Positions 1 to 8,525 of a stretch of 64,000 nt of DNA are shown piece after piece (the stretch's first letter is position 1; every line of letters begins with the position of its first letter). The DNA is taken from NCBI RefSeq assembly GCF_026151335.1, contig NZ_JAMQPP010000003.1, one strand, 5' to 3'. Source of the DNA: Leptospira_A soteropolitanensis. Its GTDB lineage: Bacteria > Spirochaetota > Leptospiria > Leptospirales > Leptospiraceae. A program made the position numbers and the translations under genes. Below the pieces are notes generated by a model, which was not told the DNA's origin, ran no database searches, and saw only the letters and a program-made list of their open reading frames with translations.

Positions 1-1
1 T

Positions 2-742
2 TTTCCTGGGAATCTTTCCTTTAGCGAAATAAATTATGTGCTCAAATTTTTTGATGGATTTGGTTCAATTAAATACAATTGGAATCGTTTTGAAAAAAAT
101 AGAATATTAAATTCTGTAGTTGATACGAGTAGAGAGAAATTATTTCGAGAACTCGATTCTCATAACTTATACTTTGTGGAGAGTAATGCTGTAGCAGAAA
201 GAATTAACGAAGTATTACAATTAGCTGAAAGATCTGGGAATATAAAAATCAAAAAAACCCCGACTCCCGACGAGACAAAGAGAATGATTGAAGAAACATA
301 TGACTTCATTGGCGAATTTAGAAGTAAGAAAGCTAAGCGTAAAAGTTACAAAGCTTCAGCAGAAAAATTTGAAATTTTTCATGAAAAATGTCGGACATTA
401 TTACAAAAACTTCCTTCTCGTTCTATAAATTTTCACAACTATCAAGAAGCTTTTAAGAATCTCGCAGATCATGCAAGAAGACAAGGGATTCTGGCTTTAG
501 AAGATGTGATTGGATTTACTGAGGATAAATTTTTGGCAAATGGTCTTCAATTGGTTGTAGATGGGACAGAACCTGAGATAGTAAAATTGATATTAGATTT
601 CCATAAAAATAAAATTCTTTATGATAATAGCAGACTTCTTGATCTAATTGAAAAATCAATCTTGATGATTCAGAATGGCGATAATCCACGGATGATTGAC
701 AATTTGTTTTTATTTACTTCTGAGAAAACGGAATTAGCCTAA
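2..742 (+). CDS. MotA-like cytoplasmic-domain protein, 5' partial
   Basis: The frame is open to the window edge, so the true start probably lies upstream; the first usable start inside the window is GTG at 38, and residues below count from it. Residues 146-155 (ARRQGILALE), 169-180 (GLQLVVDGTEPE) and 211-220 (IQNGDNPRMI) match three conserved blocks of the flagellar stator protein MotA, in order. In MotA the second and third blocks are separated by roughly 80-90 residues carrying the last two membrane helices; here about 30 residues separate them and no hydrophobic helix is visible. The visible protein therefore looks soluble and cannot be a normal proton channel. Residues 1-140 are charged, helical-looking and unrecognised. 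Same-strand genes downstream resemble FliM and FliN/FliG, which supports the motor relationship. Function is unknown. The family match is fairly sure; any role is inference. Confidence 0.55.
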   Translation, partial: FPGNLSFSEINYVLKFFDGFGSIKYNWNRFEKNRILNSVVDTSREKLFRELDSHNLYFVESNAVAERINEVLQLAERSGNIKIKKTPTPDETKRMIEETYDFIGEFRSKKAKRKSYKASAEKFEIFHEKCRTLLQKLPSRSINFHNYQEAFKNLADHARRQGILALEDVIGFTEDKFLANGLQLVVDGTEPEIVKLILDFHKNKILYDNSRLLDLIEKSILMIQNGDNPRMIDNLFLFTSEKTELA

Positions 743-987
743 TTACATAAAAATGGACATCTTTTTTGTCTTAAAAAAGTAAGAGATGCAAACGAGCATA
801 CAAGGAAAATGATCTCTGTAGTTTAACGAACAAACAGTGAAACAAGCCTTGTAAGATTCTTTTACAATCAAAAGATTCTACGAACCTTTGAGAATCAGTT
901 ATTTTGCAAAATGATAATGGAAGGCGGAATTCTTGAAAATCGAGTTATAAGAGTTTAGAATAGAAAACATTCCTTTTCACCATTCCC

Positions 988-1010
988 ATTCGGAAAATCC
1001 TTTTCCGAAT
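988..1010. promoter_or_regulatory. 10-bp inverted repeat upstream of the SLOG gene
   Basis: ATTCGGAAAA (988-997) and TTTTCCGAAT (1001-1010) are perfect inverted repeats around a 3-base loop, 29 bases before the next start codon. No T-run follows, so it is not a good terminator; a protein-binding site or leader hairpin is possible. The rest of 743-1039 shows only very short open frames and no recognisable gene. Confidence 0.4.
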
Positions 1011-1039
1011 TCTAGAATCACCTATGGGATACTAGTATC

Positions 1040-1489
1040 ATGAAACAATTACATATCGGAATTACTGGATCTCGAGATGGAATCACGCAGGCTCAAATCG
1101 AAGCCTTTGTTACCGAACTTTCGAAGTATGATGAGATTAAATTACATCACGGTGATTGTGTGGGTGTAGATGAAGGAATCCATAAAATCCTCTTGGAGGC
1201 TAAAAAAGAAAATCCCAAAGTCATCGAAATCTTCATCCATCCTCCAACAGATAACAAACAACGAGCGTTTTGCCAAAAGAAATATGAAACGAAGGATGTG
1301 TTGGTTCACAGCTTTGCAAGTGAAGAGTATTTAAAACGAAACCAAGTGATAGTTTCTTCAGCGAAGGAACTCTGGGCGTTTCCGAGTGGTCCTGAGAAAC
1401 AAAGGTCTGGCACTTGGGCTACGATTCGTTTTGCAAAGAAAACGGGAACTCCAGTGAAGTTGTTTTGGCCTGATGGTAGAGTGGAGTAG
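1040..1489 (+). CDS. SLOG/DUF2493-like nucleotide-binding protein
   Basis: A 149-residue protein with a Rossmann-type start (GITGSRDG, residues 7-14), a central HHGDCVGVDE block (36-45) and a C-terminal RSGTWATIRFA block. This pattern is that of the SLOG superfamily (YspA/DUF2493-like), small nucleotide- or nucleotide-derivative-binding proteins common on plasmids, phages and islands and sometimes used as ligand sensors in conflict systems. No effector domain is fused. It starts a tight run of genes: the next start is 12 bases downstream, and the motor-like genes follow. Its ligand and role here are unknown; family assignment is reasonably secure. Confidence 0.65.
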   Translation: MKQLHIGITGSRDGITQAQIEAFVTELSKYDEIKLHHGDCVGVDEGIHKILLEAKKENPKVIEIFIHPPTDNKQRAFCQKKYETKDVLVHSFASEEYLKRNQVIVSSAKELWAFPSGPEKQRSGTWATIRFAKKTGTPVKLFWPDGRVE

Positions 1490-1501
1490 GGGGGATCTTA
1501 G

Positions 1502-1885
1502 ATGAACGCTTCTTTTGAACCCGAGATTGAATTGCCGAGTAAGGTGAGACTTAGCGAAGTTCCTCCAATTATCAATAAACTCATACATTTTATGGACCAA
1601 CATGAGATTCCAGACTTCCTTTATTATCTTACCATTATCTGTATGTTACCTGAGAAATTCGACATTGTTGAAATGCATAAATTTATCAAAGGAAATGATC
1701 GAGTAAAAATTGGTTTGAGAAGTTCTCGCAAACGATATGGTGAAATTTCGTTTGAACGAATCATTAGATTAGAAATGGAAAAGCACCCAGAGGAATGGGA
1801 AAACAATTCGGAACTAGAAAAAGAGAACCTGTTGCATTTCGGCAAACTGATCGATCAGTTGGAAGCATTGAATATACTATGGTAG
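1502..1885 (+). CDS. hypothetical protein in the motor-like gene run
   Basis: I do not recognise this 127-residue protein. It is acidic overall, has no signal peptide or membrane helix, and its second half is rich in charged, helix-forming residues. The ATG at 1502 is preceded by a G-rich ribosome-binding sequence (GGGGGGA). It begins 12 bases after the SLOG gene and ends 7 bases before the FliM-like gene, so the three are very probably co-transcribed and it may be a dedicated partner of the motor-like proteins. That it is a real gene follows mainly from this packing and the ribosome-binding site. Confidence 0.5.
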   Translation: MNASFEPEIELPSKVRLSEVPPIINKLIHFMDQHEIPDFLYYLTIICMLPEKFDIVEMHKFIKGNDRVKIGLRSSRKRYGEISFERIIRLEMEKHPEEWENNSELEKENLLHFGKLIDQLEALNILW

Positions 1886-1892
1886 CAGACAT

Positions 1893-2720
1893 ATGAAGGA
1901 AGAAAAATTAGTTTTATCAATGGAAGAGATTGATGATTTTTTGAACAATCTATCTGAAGGTGAATTCAATAATTTAAATTATACAAAATACTATGACTTC
2001 AATAGGCCTATTCTCTTTTCAGAAGAGCATGAACATATTCTTTTTTCAATACATTCTTCTTTTGCTACTGCATTAACAGTAGATTTACGGTCGGAACTTG
2101 ATTCAAAAGTTTTCATCAGTATTGCGGCTATTGATGAGCTACACCACGAGGAAGTTACTCGATCTTTCTCTGGACCAACATTAATTTCTACAATTAATAT
2201 TAACAAATATAAACACCCAATAATTTTGATTTTCGAATATAACTTAGCAAATGAAATTTTAAACAAATTGTTGGGGGCATCGAATGAAGAATCCTCAGAA
2301 CAAGTGAAACCTTTCTCTAGTTTTCAATTACTTATCTTAGAAGATTTTCTTGAAAAAAAAATTCTGGTCCATCTGAACAAAGAATGGAACGCGCTTTGCG
2401 AGATGAGTTTGTCTCTTGATTTCGTTGAAGGAGAAGCATGGAGAATCAAAAGAATACCCTTAAGTTCAAAAATGTTATCCATTTGTTTTGACGTAAATAT
2501 TGATGACTGTTCTGAATTAATGCAAATATTTATTCCGTTTTCTTCCATTGAGTCGATTCTTTTGAAAACATCAATCGATTTATATAATAAGCGTAATCTC
2601 GGCGAAAAGGAAAGATGTAAGACTACTTGTCTTGAGGTTCCTGGATTTAATGTATCAAAGGTTATAAAATTTGAAAAGGGTCAACTGCTTCCGATTCATG
2701 GCATTCGAGCGAATCAGTGA
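1893..2720 (+). CDS. divergent FliM-like motor switch protein
   Basis: Residues 7-17 (LVLSMEEIDDF) resemble the N-terminal CheY-binding peptide of FliM (LSQDEIDALL type). Residues 33-225 follow the FliM middle domain: YDFNRP at 34-39, a helix ending in FATAL, a Pro-Thr pair after a Ser/Gly (SGPT, 93-96), LLGAS at 126-130 where FliM has LLGG followed by xG, and IFIPF at 212-216 where FliM has the CIPY motif. The C-terminal SpoA domain is reduced to about 30 residues. At 275 residues it is clearly shorter than FliM (about 330-350). Housekeeping FliM joins FliG to FliN in the flagellar C-ring; the altered glycine motif and short tail argue that this paralogue does something else. It lies in one run with the upstream SLOG gene and the FliN/FliG-like gene 20 bases downstream. 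Confidence 0.7.
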   Translation: MKEEKLVLSMEEIDDFLNNLSEGEFNNLNYTKYYDFNRPILFSEEHEHILFSIHSSFATALTVDLRSELDSKVFISIAAIDELHHEEVTRSFSGPTLISTININKYKHPIILIFEYNLANEILNKLLGASNEESSEQVKPFSSFQLLILEDFLEKKILVHLNKEWNALCEMSLSLDFVEGEAWRIKRIPLSSKMLSICFDVNIDDCSELMQIFIPFSSIESILLKTSIDLYNKRNLGEKERCKTTCLEVPGFNVSKVIKFEKGQLLPIHGIRANQ

Positions 2721-2740
2721 CAATTGTCTAGGTAAGAAAG

Positions 2741-4237
2741 ATGCAACAAATAAAAGAAGAAATATCGCAGTTAGAAAATTCTAACAATAAGAATTTAGAA
2801 ACTATTCTTGAGAAACTCAAATATTTTCTTTGGGTAAAAGGCTGCTTTGAAACTCGCAAGAACAAGAAATATTTAAGAGAATTTCTATCAACTCTCTCTT
2901 ATGACGAAATACGAAACGCCTTTGGGGAATTGTCAGCTAAATCAGATATCAAAACGCTGTTACTTTCTTATCTCAAGTTTTATCTTCTTTCACATGAATT
3001 TGAATTCTCAAAATACTTCCAATTAATGGAATCCAAGTTAACAAACCTTCCCGTGCCATTGAAGAATTGTTTTTTAGAAGAAACATTGGATCAAAAGAAG
3101 AATGGGATCTTGATGATTGGGAAAACAATAGCTTGTCGCACTGTTTTTAAATCCAAGCAAAATCGTTTAAAATTGAAAAAATTTGAACTAAATCGGCATG
3201 AGCTTCGGACTTCTATTTTGGATAGTGAAGTAAATTTAGTGGCTGAATTGAATAGGGGATACTTTACCGAAGCAGAGATAATGAGTTTGGCAAATGGAAG
3301 TATTGTTAAATTTGACAATCTTCAAAATTGTTCAATAGCCTTATATGCTGAAGCAAGTGACCTTCGTTTATTTGAAGGCAGTATAATTATTGCTGATGAA
3401 AATTTTGGAATAAAAATCGAAAAGATAAATGATTTGCGTGATTCTAATGTAATCAGATCTTCCTCTGATAGGATTAGAGGTCGATTGATACTTGGGGAAC
3501 GAATCATGACTTGTCGTGAGATCCTAAAATTAGAGCTAAATAGTAATATTAAACTGAATACTTATCCTGGAGAGCCATTTATCCTTAAATTTGATAATGG
3601 AATTAGTTTCTTCGGGTATGCATTTTTAAGAAATTCTAATATTGCTTTTCAGGTTCGCGGCCGAGTCGATGCAATCGGCTTTGTTGATACAGATAACGAA
3701 AGCGGAGGAGAAGACTTGAATGTTTTGCAATGGGTAAGTATTTTCAAAAGTTTGTTCAATGGAATTAACATAAACACATACTACTCAAAAATATTAAATC
3801 TTTTCTCTTTTGAAAATCAAAGATCTGATAAATTCAATTTGTTGATTGCTAACAAAAATCTAAAAGACATTGATCCAAAGGAAATTTTGAATTATATCCA
3901 AGAAGAAAATAATCAATTTTTTGCACTAGTTTTAAAGTTTATTGATTCGGAACAGTCTTTAGCCATCTTATCGAATCTTGAAGCAACTGTTAGAATGGAT
4001 GTTGAGAGTCGAATTGCAAAAATTAATATCTCTAAAAAGCGATTTTTTGCCAATATCGAAAGATTCATTTTGATTCGTTCTTACTTTGAAAGTACTAAAA
4101 CGTTCCAAAGTAGTATTCAGCCGATGGAAATGCTTTTCGTTTTATTCTCTCGGAGTATGCAGGAAAAAATTCTAATCGCGTTGGAAAAGGAAGGATCAAG
4201 CGAAATTGCAAATGAGCTGCGTCGTGTTTCAGAATAA
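2741..4237 (+). CDS. two FliN/SpoA-like domains fused to a FliG-middle-like domain
   Basis: A 498-residue protein with a composite architecture. Residues 1-150 are unrecognised and helical. Residues 163-229 align to FliN/SpoA: an AEL block, a GSIVKFD strand and IIIADENFGIKIEKI, close to the FliN ending VVVADKYGVRITDI. Residues 247-307 are a second SpoA-like copy (LGERIMTCREILKLEL, then a GEPF turn). Residues 380-430 resemble the FliG middle domain: EENNQ replaces the EHPQ motif, then FALVLKFIDSEQSLAIL and VESRIAKI. Residues 474-496 (EKILIALEKEG...IANELRRV) resemble the helix that leads out of the FliG middle domain, but the torque-generating FliG C-terminal domain is missing. FliN and FliG are normally separate proteins. 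The SpoA assignments are good, the FliG one fair. Function is unknown; a rotor-like assembly or interference with the native C-ring are possibilities. Confidence 0.65.
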   Translation: MQQIKEEISQLENSNNKNLETILEKLKYFLWVKGCFETRKNKKYLREFLSTLSYDEIRNAFGELSAKSDIKTLLLSYLKFYLLSHEFEFSKYFQLMESKLTNLPVPLKNCFLEETLDQKKNGILMIGKTIACRTVFKSKQNRLKLKKFELNRHELRTSILDSEVNLVAELNRGYFTEAEIMSLANGSIVKFDNLQNCSIALYAEASDLRLFEGSIIIADENFGIKIEKINDLRDSNVIRSSSDRIRGRLILGERIMTCREILKLELNSNIKLNTYPGEPFILKFDNGISFFGYAFLRNSNIAFQVRGRVDAIGFVDTDNESGGEDLNVLQWVSIFKSLFNGININTYYSKILNLFSFENQRSDKFNLLIANKNLKDIDPKEILNYIQEENNQFFALVLKFIDSEQSLAILSNLEATVRMDVESRIAKINISKKRFFANIERFILIRSYFESTKTFQSSIQPMEMLFVLFSRSMQEKILIALEKEGSSEIANELRRVSE

Positions 4238-4330
4238 ATTTCTGTCTTACGGATTCAAATTTTTTTATTCGGAATATTTAAATCCGAAATTCCAGTAAAG
4301 ATGCGCTAAAGTTTTCATTGGCTCTAAACT

Positions 4331-5704
4331 ATGAAAACTCCTGTTGTCATTTATCAACTCACATCTTCTGGGTATTCATTAAAATTATACCCATCTAAAA
4401 CTAGATATATTTTGGAGGTTGGAAACAAAAAACAAAAGATTCCAATTCGTTTTAATTTTAATTTGGGGGTCTTAATTGGGTTTGGGGTTCCTAAATTTTT
4501 AATTAAAAGATTTATCGAGAATTCAAAGGGATTGCGAAGGCAATTTGAATCTAAACTTCCACGTGAATTTATTAATTTTACTAGAATAGCTTCTATTCCT
4601 ATTTTTGGAGATTATGGAAATGAAATTGTAAGATTCAAATATTTGCCTGCTTCAATTATAATTCGGTTTTTCGAAGATGAGAAACTTAGAAAGGAAATCA
4701 TAGATTTTCCTTTTTTAAAGTATCTTTTGTTACATTTGGCTGAAATGGAGAGATTAGGCAAAAAAAGTAACTTTGGTTTAAGACTTAGTGACGCGAACGA
4801 AAAATGGCATAATTGGAAAGCATATTTATCATATGATGGAAAGTTATCTACAGGTTTATATGAGTTTATTTCTCAAAACAATATAGACACTCTCAGGGAG
4901 CAAGAGTGGTTTCGGTTGCTTTCTCTGGTGAAATTTGGAAAAATTCCAGAGAAATTTTTTAAATATGAAAATCCTCTGAATGTTTATTTTCTTTTGGGCT
5001 TTTCAAGGTTTTATAAAAATCTGGGACTGATTTTTTATGAATTAGCTGAAAATTCGAATCCAAGTTCTTATCACTTCGAGAAAGATTACAAAGAATATAT
5101 GAATAGGAAGGAAAAGCAAAGGTATTTAAGATTGTTTGCATCCGGGCTATGTATATCAATTCTTAAAAATAGTAAGATTAAGAATTATGATTTCTTAGAT
5201 AATTTGAATTATAAAGTTTTGCAAAAAATTCAAAAGAATTTTGGTAAGTTGACCCAAAAGATGTTGATACCTGTTTTTGACAAAAAAATTCCTGTCCACG
5301 GGTTTAGATGTATTCGCACACTGAATGAATTAATTGGATATGGATTCATTTATAACAATTGTCTCGCGAAAGATATTGTTCCAGAACGTACGATTTTTCT
5401 ATTTGATGGATCAGTTATGTTTGTGAAAAATATTCCTGATTCAAAAGAGTCTGTTCTTCTTTGTTTAAATGTAAAAGAAAAAACGATCGTTTGTATCGCC
5501 TCACTTTCAAACAAACTTAATCTTCATGTTGCGAGAGTGTGTTTCAAACTATGGAAATCTGGTTACTCAACCTACGATTGCAAGTTAATGAATCGATTTC
5601 CAAGTTTCCGTTACTTGTTGATAAATGTTTTCGATAATTGTAGTAAAATAAAATCAAACTTCAAAAAGATTGAGGGATGGAAAAATAAACTGACTTTCGG
5701 ATAA
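4331..5704 (+). CDS. hypothetical protein, possibly PcfJ-like
   Basis: A 457-residue basic protein that I do not firmly recognise. Near residues 325-410 it shows the order: a helix (IRTLNELIGYGF) ending in YNNCLA, a short gap, IFLFDGSVMFV, a strand pair around LLCLNVKEKTIV, then SNKLNL and a final KLW. This resembles the PcfJ-like domain of mobile-element proteins, where an EG..l.NC motif precedes two strands and a terminal Trp helix. The resemblance is weak. No signal peptide or membrane segment is apparent. It starts 93 bases after the FliN/FliG-like gene on the same strand and its DNA is equally AT-rich, so it belongs to the accessory block. Confidence 0.4.
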   Translation: MKTPVVIYQLTSSGYSLKLYPSKTRYILEVGNKKQKIPIRFNFNLGVLIGFGVPKFLIKRFIENSKGLRRQFESKLPREFINFTRIASIPIFGDYGNEIVRFKYLPASIIIRFFEDEKLRKEIIDFPFLKYLLLHLAEMERLGKKSNFGLRLSDANEKWHNWKAYLSYDGKLSTGLYEFISQNNIDTLREQEWFRLLSLVKFGKIPEKFFKYENPLNVYFLLGFSRFYKNLGLIFYELAENSNPSSYHFEKDYKEYMNRKEKQRYLRLFASGLCISILKNSKIKNYDFLDNLNYKVLQKIQKNFGKLTQKMLIPVFDKKIPVHGFRCIRTLNELIGYGFIYNNCLAKDIVPERTIFLFDGSVMFVKNIPDSKESVLLCLNVKEKTIVCIASLSNKLNLHVARVCFKLWKSGYSTYDCKLMNRFPSFRYLLINVFDNCSKIKSNFKKIEGWKNKLTFG

Positions 5705-5748
5705 ATAAATTCCGCAATACCAATTAGGAAATCGCTATAATTAAAGCA

Positions 5749-6924
5749 ATGAAAGAGTATTGCATTCATATGAATTGTATCCTTAGCGATATAAAAGATT
5801 TTCTTTCTGATATAACAAAAAATCAATCGGAAAAAGCCATTAAAGTTGTTGGTGTAAATTTTAAATCTATTTCTCTTCGTAAGTCTCAGTGGGAGTTATT
5901 GAAACAATACTATGAAAGAGTAGAATATGGCATAAGTGGGGAAGGTAAACAAAGTGAATTTTCTGATTCGCTTTTCTCTGAAAAAAAGAATTCTGAATTT
6001 GATAATCTAAATATGGGCGATATTCGTTATTTGCTAAAAGATGTTAAAAATATTAAAATGCTTCATTTTGTTGGATTGGATATGGAGGAACTTCCTTCCC
6101 TAGGTGGATGTTTTGCTGATATTACACATCTCTATTTTCGTGATTGTAGTTTGAGAAGGTTAATTAATACATCAAGTGAATTTGAAGGGAAAAAAATACG
6201 TAATATCTGCATACAGAATTCACTCTTAAAAGAATTTCCTGAAGACTTAACGATTTTTCCAGATTTAAGATTTTTTGCATATGAAAATCATCGTTTGAAA
6301 TCTTCCTCTGAATATATAACTGCGCATATGTTCCGTTTTTGTTCTACAACGGAACATACAGAGAATTCTATATTCTCAAAAATTGGACTTAAAACCATTG
6401 AAAAAAGAATGTTTCATCATTATAAAAAACTCTTATCATCTAAATTTCGTTTGGCTTTAAGAAATCACAGGCAAGAATTTGTGAATTCTCAGTTCCGATA
6501 TCTCCCTAAAAATTTAACCTTTGGTTCAAAATTGAAATCATTCACGGTAGTTGCACCCGATCTTAGAAATTTGCCCAAAAGTTTGTTTGAGAGGAATTCG
6601 ATTATGCGCATTAAAATCATGGCTTCCGGAAATTTCCAATTTCCCGAATTAGAGATGCCAAATTATAATTTGCGATATCTTGGATTGCACCGTATTAATC
6701 GTAATGGAATGGTCAAATTTGAGAACTTTATAGATCAATTTAAATCACTCCGATATTTGAATATAAATAAGCTTGGTAGCGAAGATAAAAATATTAAATA
6801 TCCAGATCGAAATAAATTAAAATTGTTTTCATCATCAGGTACGTTAGTTTATCTTCATCCTTTTCGAAAGAAAAGGAATCGAAAGAGAATTAAGGCTTTT
6901 CTCAATTTGCATCAAATTATTTGA
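5749..6924 (+). CDS. leucine-rich-repeat-like protein
   Basis: A 391-residue protein with irregular leucine-rich repeats in residues 95-190 and 255-350, for example IKMLHFVGLDMEELPSL, LRFFAYENHRL, LKSFTVVAPDLRNLPKSLF and LRYLGLHRIN. Spacing of L..L..L..N-like positions is loose, so the repeats are degenerate. No signal sequence is visible, suggesting a cytosolic protein. Leptospira genomes are rich in LRR proteins, usually thought to bind other proteins. It begins 44 bases after the preceding gene and ends the same-strand series; the next gene's ribosome-binding site starts 10 bases after the stop. No clear Shine-Dalgarno precedes the ATG. The ligand is unknown. Confidence 0.5.
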   Translation: MKEYCIHMNCILSDIKDFLSDITKNQSEKAIKVVGVNFKSISLRKSQWELLKQYYERVEYGISGEGKQSEFSDSLFSEKKNSEFDNLNMGDIRYLLKDVKNIKMLHFVGLDMEELPSLGGCFADITHLYFRDCSLRRLINTSSEFEGKKIRNICIQNSLLKEFPEDLTIFPDLRFFAYENHRLKSSSEYITAHMFRFCSTTEHTENSIFSKIGLKTIEKRMFHHYKKLLSSKFRLALRNHRQEFVNSQFRYLPKNLTFGSKLKSFTVVAPDLRNLPKSLFERNSIMRIKIMASGNFQFPELEMPNYNLRYLGLHRINRNGMVKFENFIDQFKSLRYLNINKLGSEDKNIKYPDRNKLKLFSSSGTLVYLHPFRKKRNRKRIKAFLNLHQII

Positions 6925-6946
6925 ATTCCACAACAGGGAGGTGGTT

Positions 6947-7659
6947 ATGACAAAAATAGGCAAGGATGTGATCCTAAGTCAGAGTCTGTCGGCAGTTTAG
7001 GCAGTAATATTTCAAAATATTGGGATAATGATAGCTTTAAGTTCTATTCTGGTTTTATTGATCGTTGCAGGCATAGCAAAGCAGATTTAAAAAAAGCAGG
7101 CAAATACAAGGAACCTTTTCATCACTATACTCCATCAAAAACGTATGCAGAATGTCCAATTTGTAGCGATAATAAAAAGGTTGTTCCAGTGGGCATGCAG
7201 CGTGTGATGCAAGAATTGTTTAAAAATAGTGTGATTAGTTTGGACTTAAGAAAGTCGATAACTCTCAACGCGATTTTTATGCAATCGATAAGAGGATCAG
7301 TCGATTTAAAAGATAATTCCCTAATTGCAAATTCTCCAAATCATACGGTATCTAATTTCTTTAAAGAGTGTCTTTACCCAATTCATAAGAGTATACTTGA
7401 AATTGTAAAACCTAAGCTGGTGTTGTGTTTGGGTCATGGTGATCAAAGTCCATTCAGTCTCTTTCGAAAGGCAATAAATCCAAAAAGTCAGCCAGACAGA
7501 GATTCAAGCGGTGAAACGAATTCTGCTTATTGGAAATACTTCAATGACAAAGGAATCCATTTTCTAGGAATTCACCATCCGGCGTGGAGTAATCGATATC
7601 ATAAAAATGGACTTGGCTTTAAGGCAGTAGTGGAGAAAATCGACGAGCTTATTAAGTAG
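6947..7659 (+). pseudogene. uracil-DNA-glycosylase-like protein with a probable early frameshift
   Basis: A strong ribosome-binding site (AGGGAGGTGG, 6935-6944) precedes ATG 6947, but that frame stops at TAG 6998 after 17 codons. A second frame is open from 6925 to the TAA ending at 7659 and looks coding well before its first in-frame start (GTG 7189, no ribosome-binding site): it encodes a CPIC motif near 7153 and acidic/basic helices. One missing base between about 6965 and 6997 would join the two into a protein of about 237 residues. The C-terminal half has KPKLVLCLGHG and FLGIHHPAW, reminiscent of the uracil-DNA glycosylase superfamily (central strand, then an HP motif). Either a pseudogene, a sequencing error or recoding. 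Family assignment is tentative; the frameshift inference is stronger. Confidence 0.5.
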
Positions 7660-7747
7660 CAAATCGATTCTTTTCAGCATTCGTTTACTTACATTGAAAC
7701 TGCGAACGAATGGTAGATGGGAATTTACAGGTACGAGGAAGGTATGG

Positions 7748-8275
7748 TTATACCTTGTCTTGAATTCTGTAACTCATTCCTTCCCCTGTTTCTGACCAAA
7801 ATCGATCATTTGTAAGTCGGGTCCATTCGATGCCATCTAACAAAATTACCTTTTCTATATGGTTTACATTGCCTGAGTTTTTGAAAGTAAAATGAGAGTC
7901 TTTTACCATATCGTTTGGAGTTAGATAGAAGGTACAATGGAGGTCGGGAGGCAATTCTTTTGAATGATCGAAAAGAGTTTTGTCTTCCCATAGTGGCACA
8001 GTGATGGAACTCAAAGGATACAATAGTTGGTCTTCATACTCAAATAAGGAAAATTCTACCTGCAGTTCTTTCAGAAATTCTACATACGAGAATTTTGCAT
8101 TTTTTCGAAAGATTTGATTTAGAAAATCAGACATCTGAGATTCTGCAAATTTAGAATCTCCGTGGACAAAAAAATCTAAAAGCAAATCAATCCACGTAGA
8201 AACTAACAAGGATTGATTTGCTTCGATTGTTTTGAGATTCAATAACGAGCGCCAATTAAAGTTGTGAATTTTCAT
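7748..8275 (-). CDS. hypothetical protein
   Basis: A 175-residue protein with no recognisable family. It is acidic, with no signal peptide or membrane helix; the second half is strand-rich (LHCTFYLTPNDM, HFTFKNSGNVNHIEKVILLDGIEW). It runs opposite to its neighbours and converges on the uracil-glycosylase-like gene, with a small hairpin (7739-7756, AAGGTAT/ATACCTT) at its 3' end. It diverges from the ArdC-like gene across a 250-base non-coding gap. Coding status is supported by length and amino-acid composition only. Confidence 0.45.
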   Translation of the reverse strand: MKIHNFNWRSLLNLKTIEANQSLLVSTWIDLLLDFFVHGDSKFAESQMSDFLNQIFRKNAKFSYVEFLKELQVEFSLFEYEDQLLYPLSSITVPLWEDKTLFDHSKELPPDLHCTFYLTPNDMVKDSHFTFKNSGNVNHIEKVILLDGIEWTRLTNDRFWSETGEGMSYRIQDKV

Positions 8276-8525
8276 AATTGATTGTTAGAACTTGCCTTAA
8301 GGGATACAGTTATTTAACCTAACTTGTGCCTATGAATAAGATACTCGATTGAGTGTAAAATTTCGGAAAACTTCCTTCCGATTTCCTTTTCCTGCTTCTC
8401 TACAATAAGATTCGCCATTTTGTCCTAGGGTAGGTGTATATTCTGCCAAGGGATTGAAGCGGAATAGGTTTGCAAATTTTTCCAAAAATTGTGACACCCT
8501 TGGCTTTGAACTTACATATAGTGGT

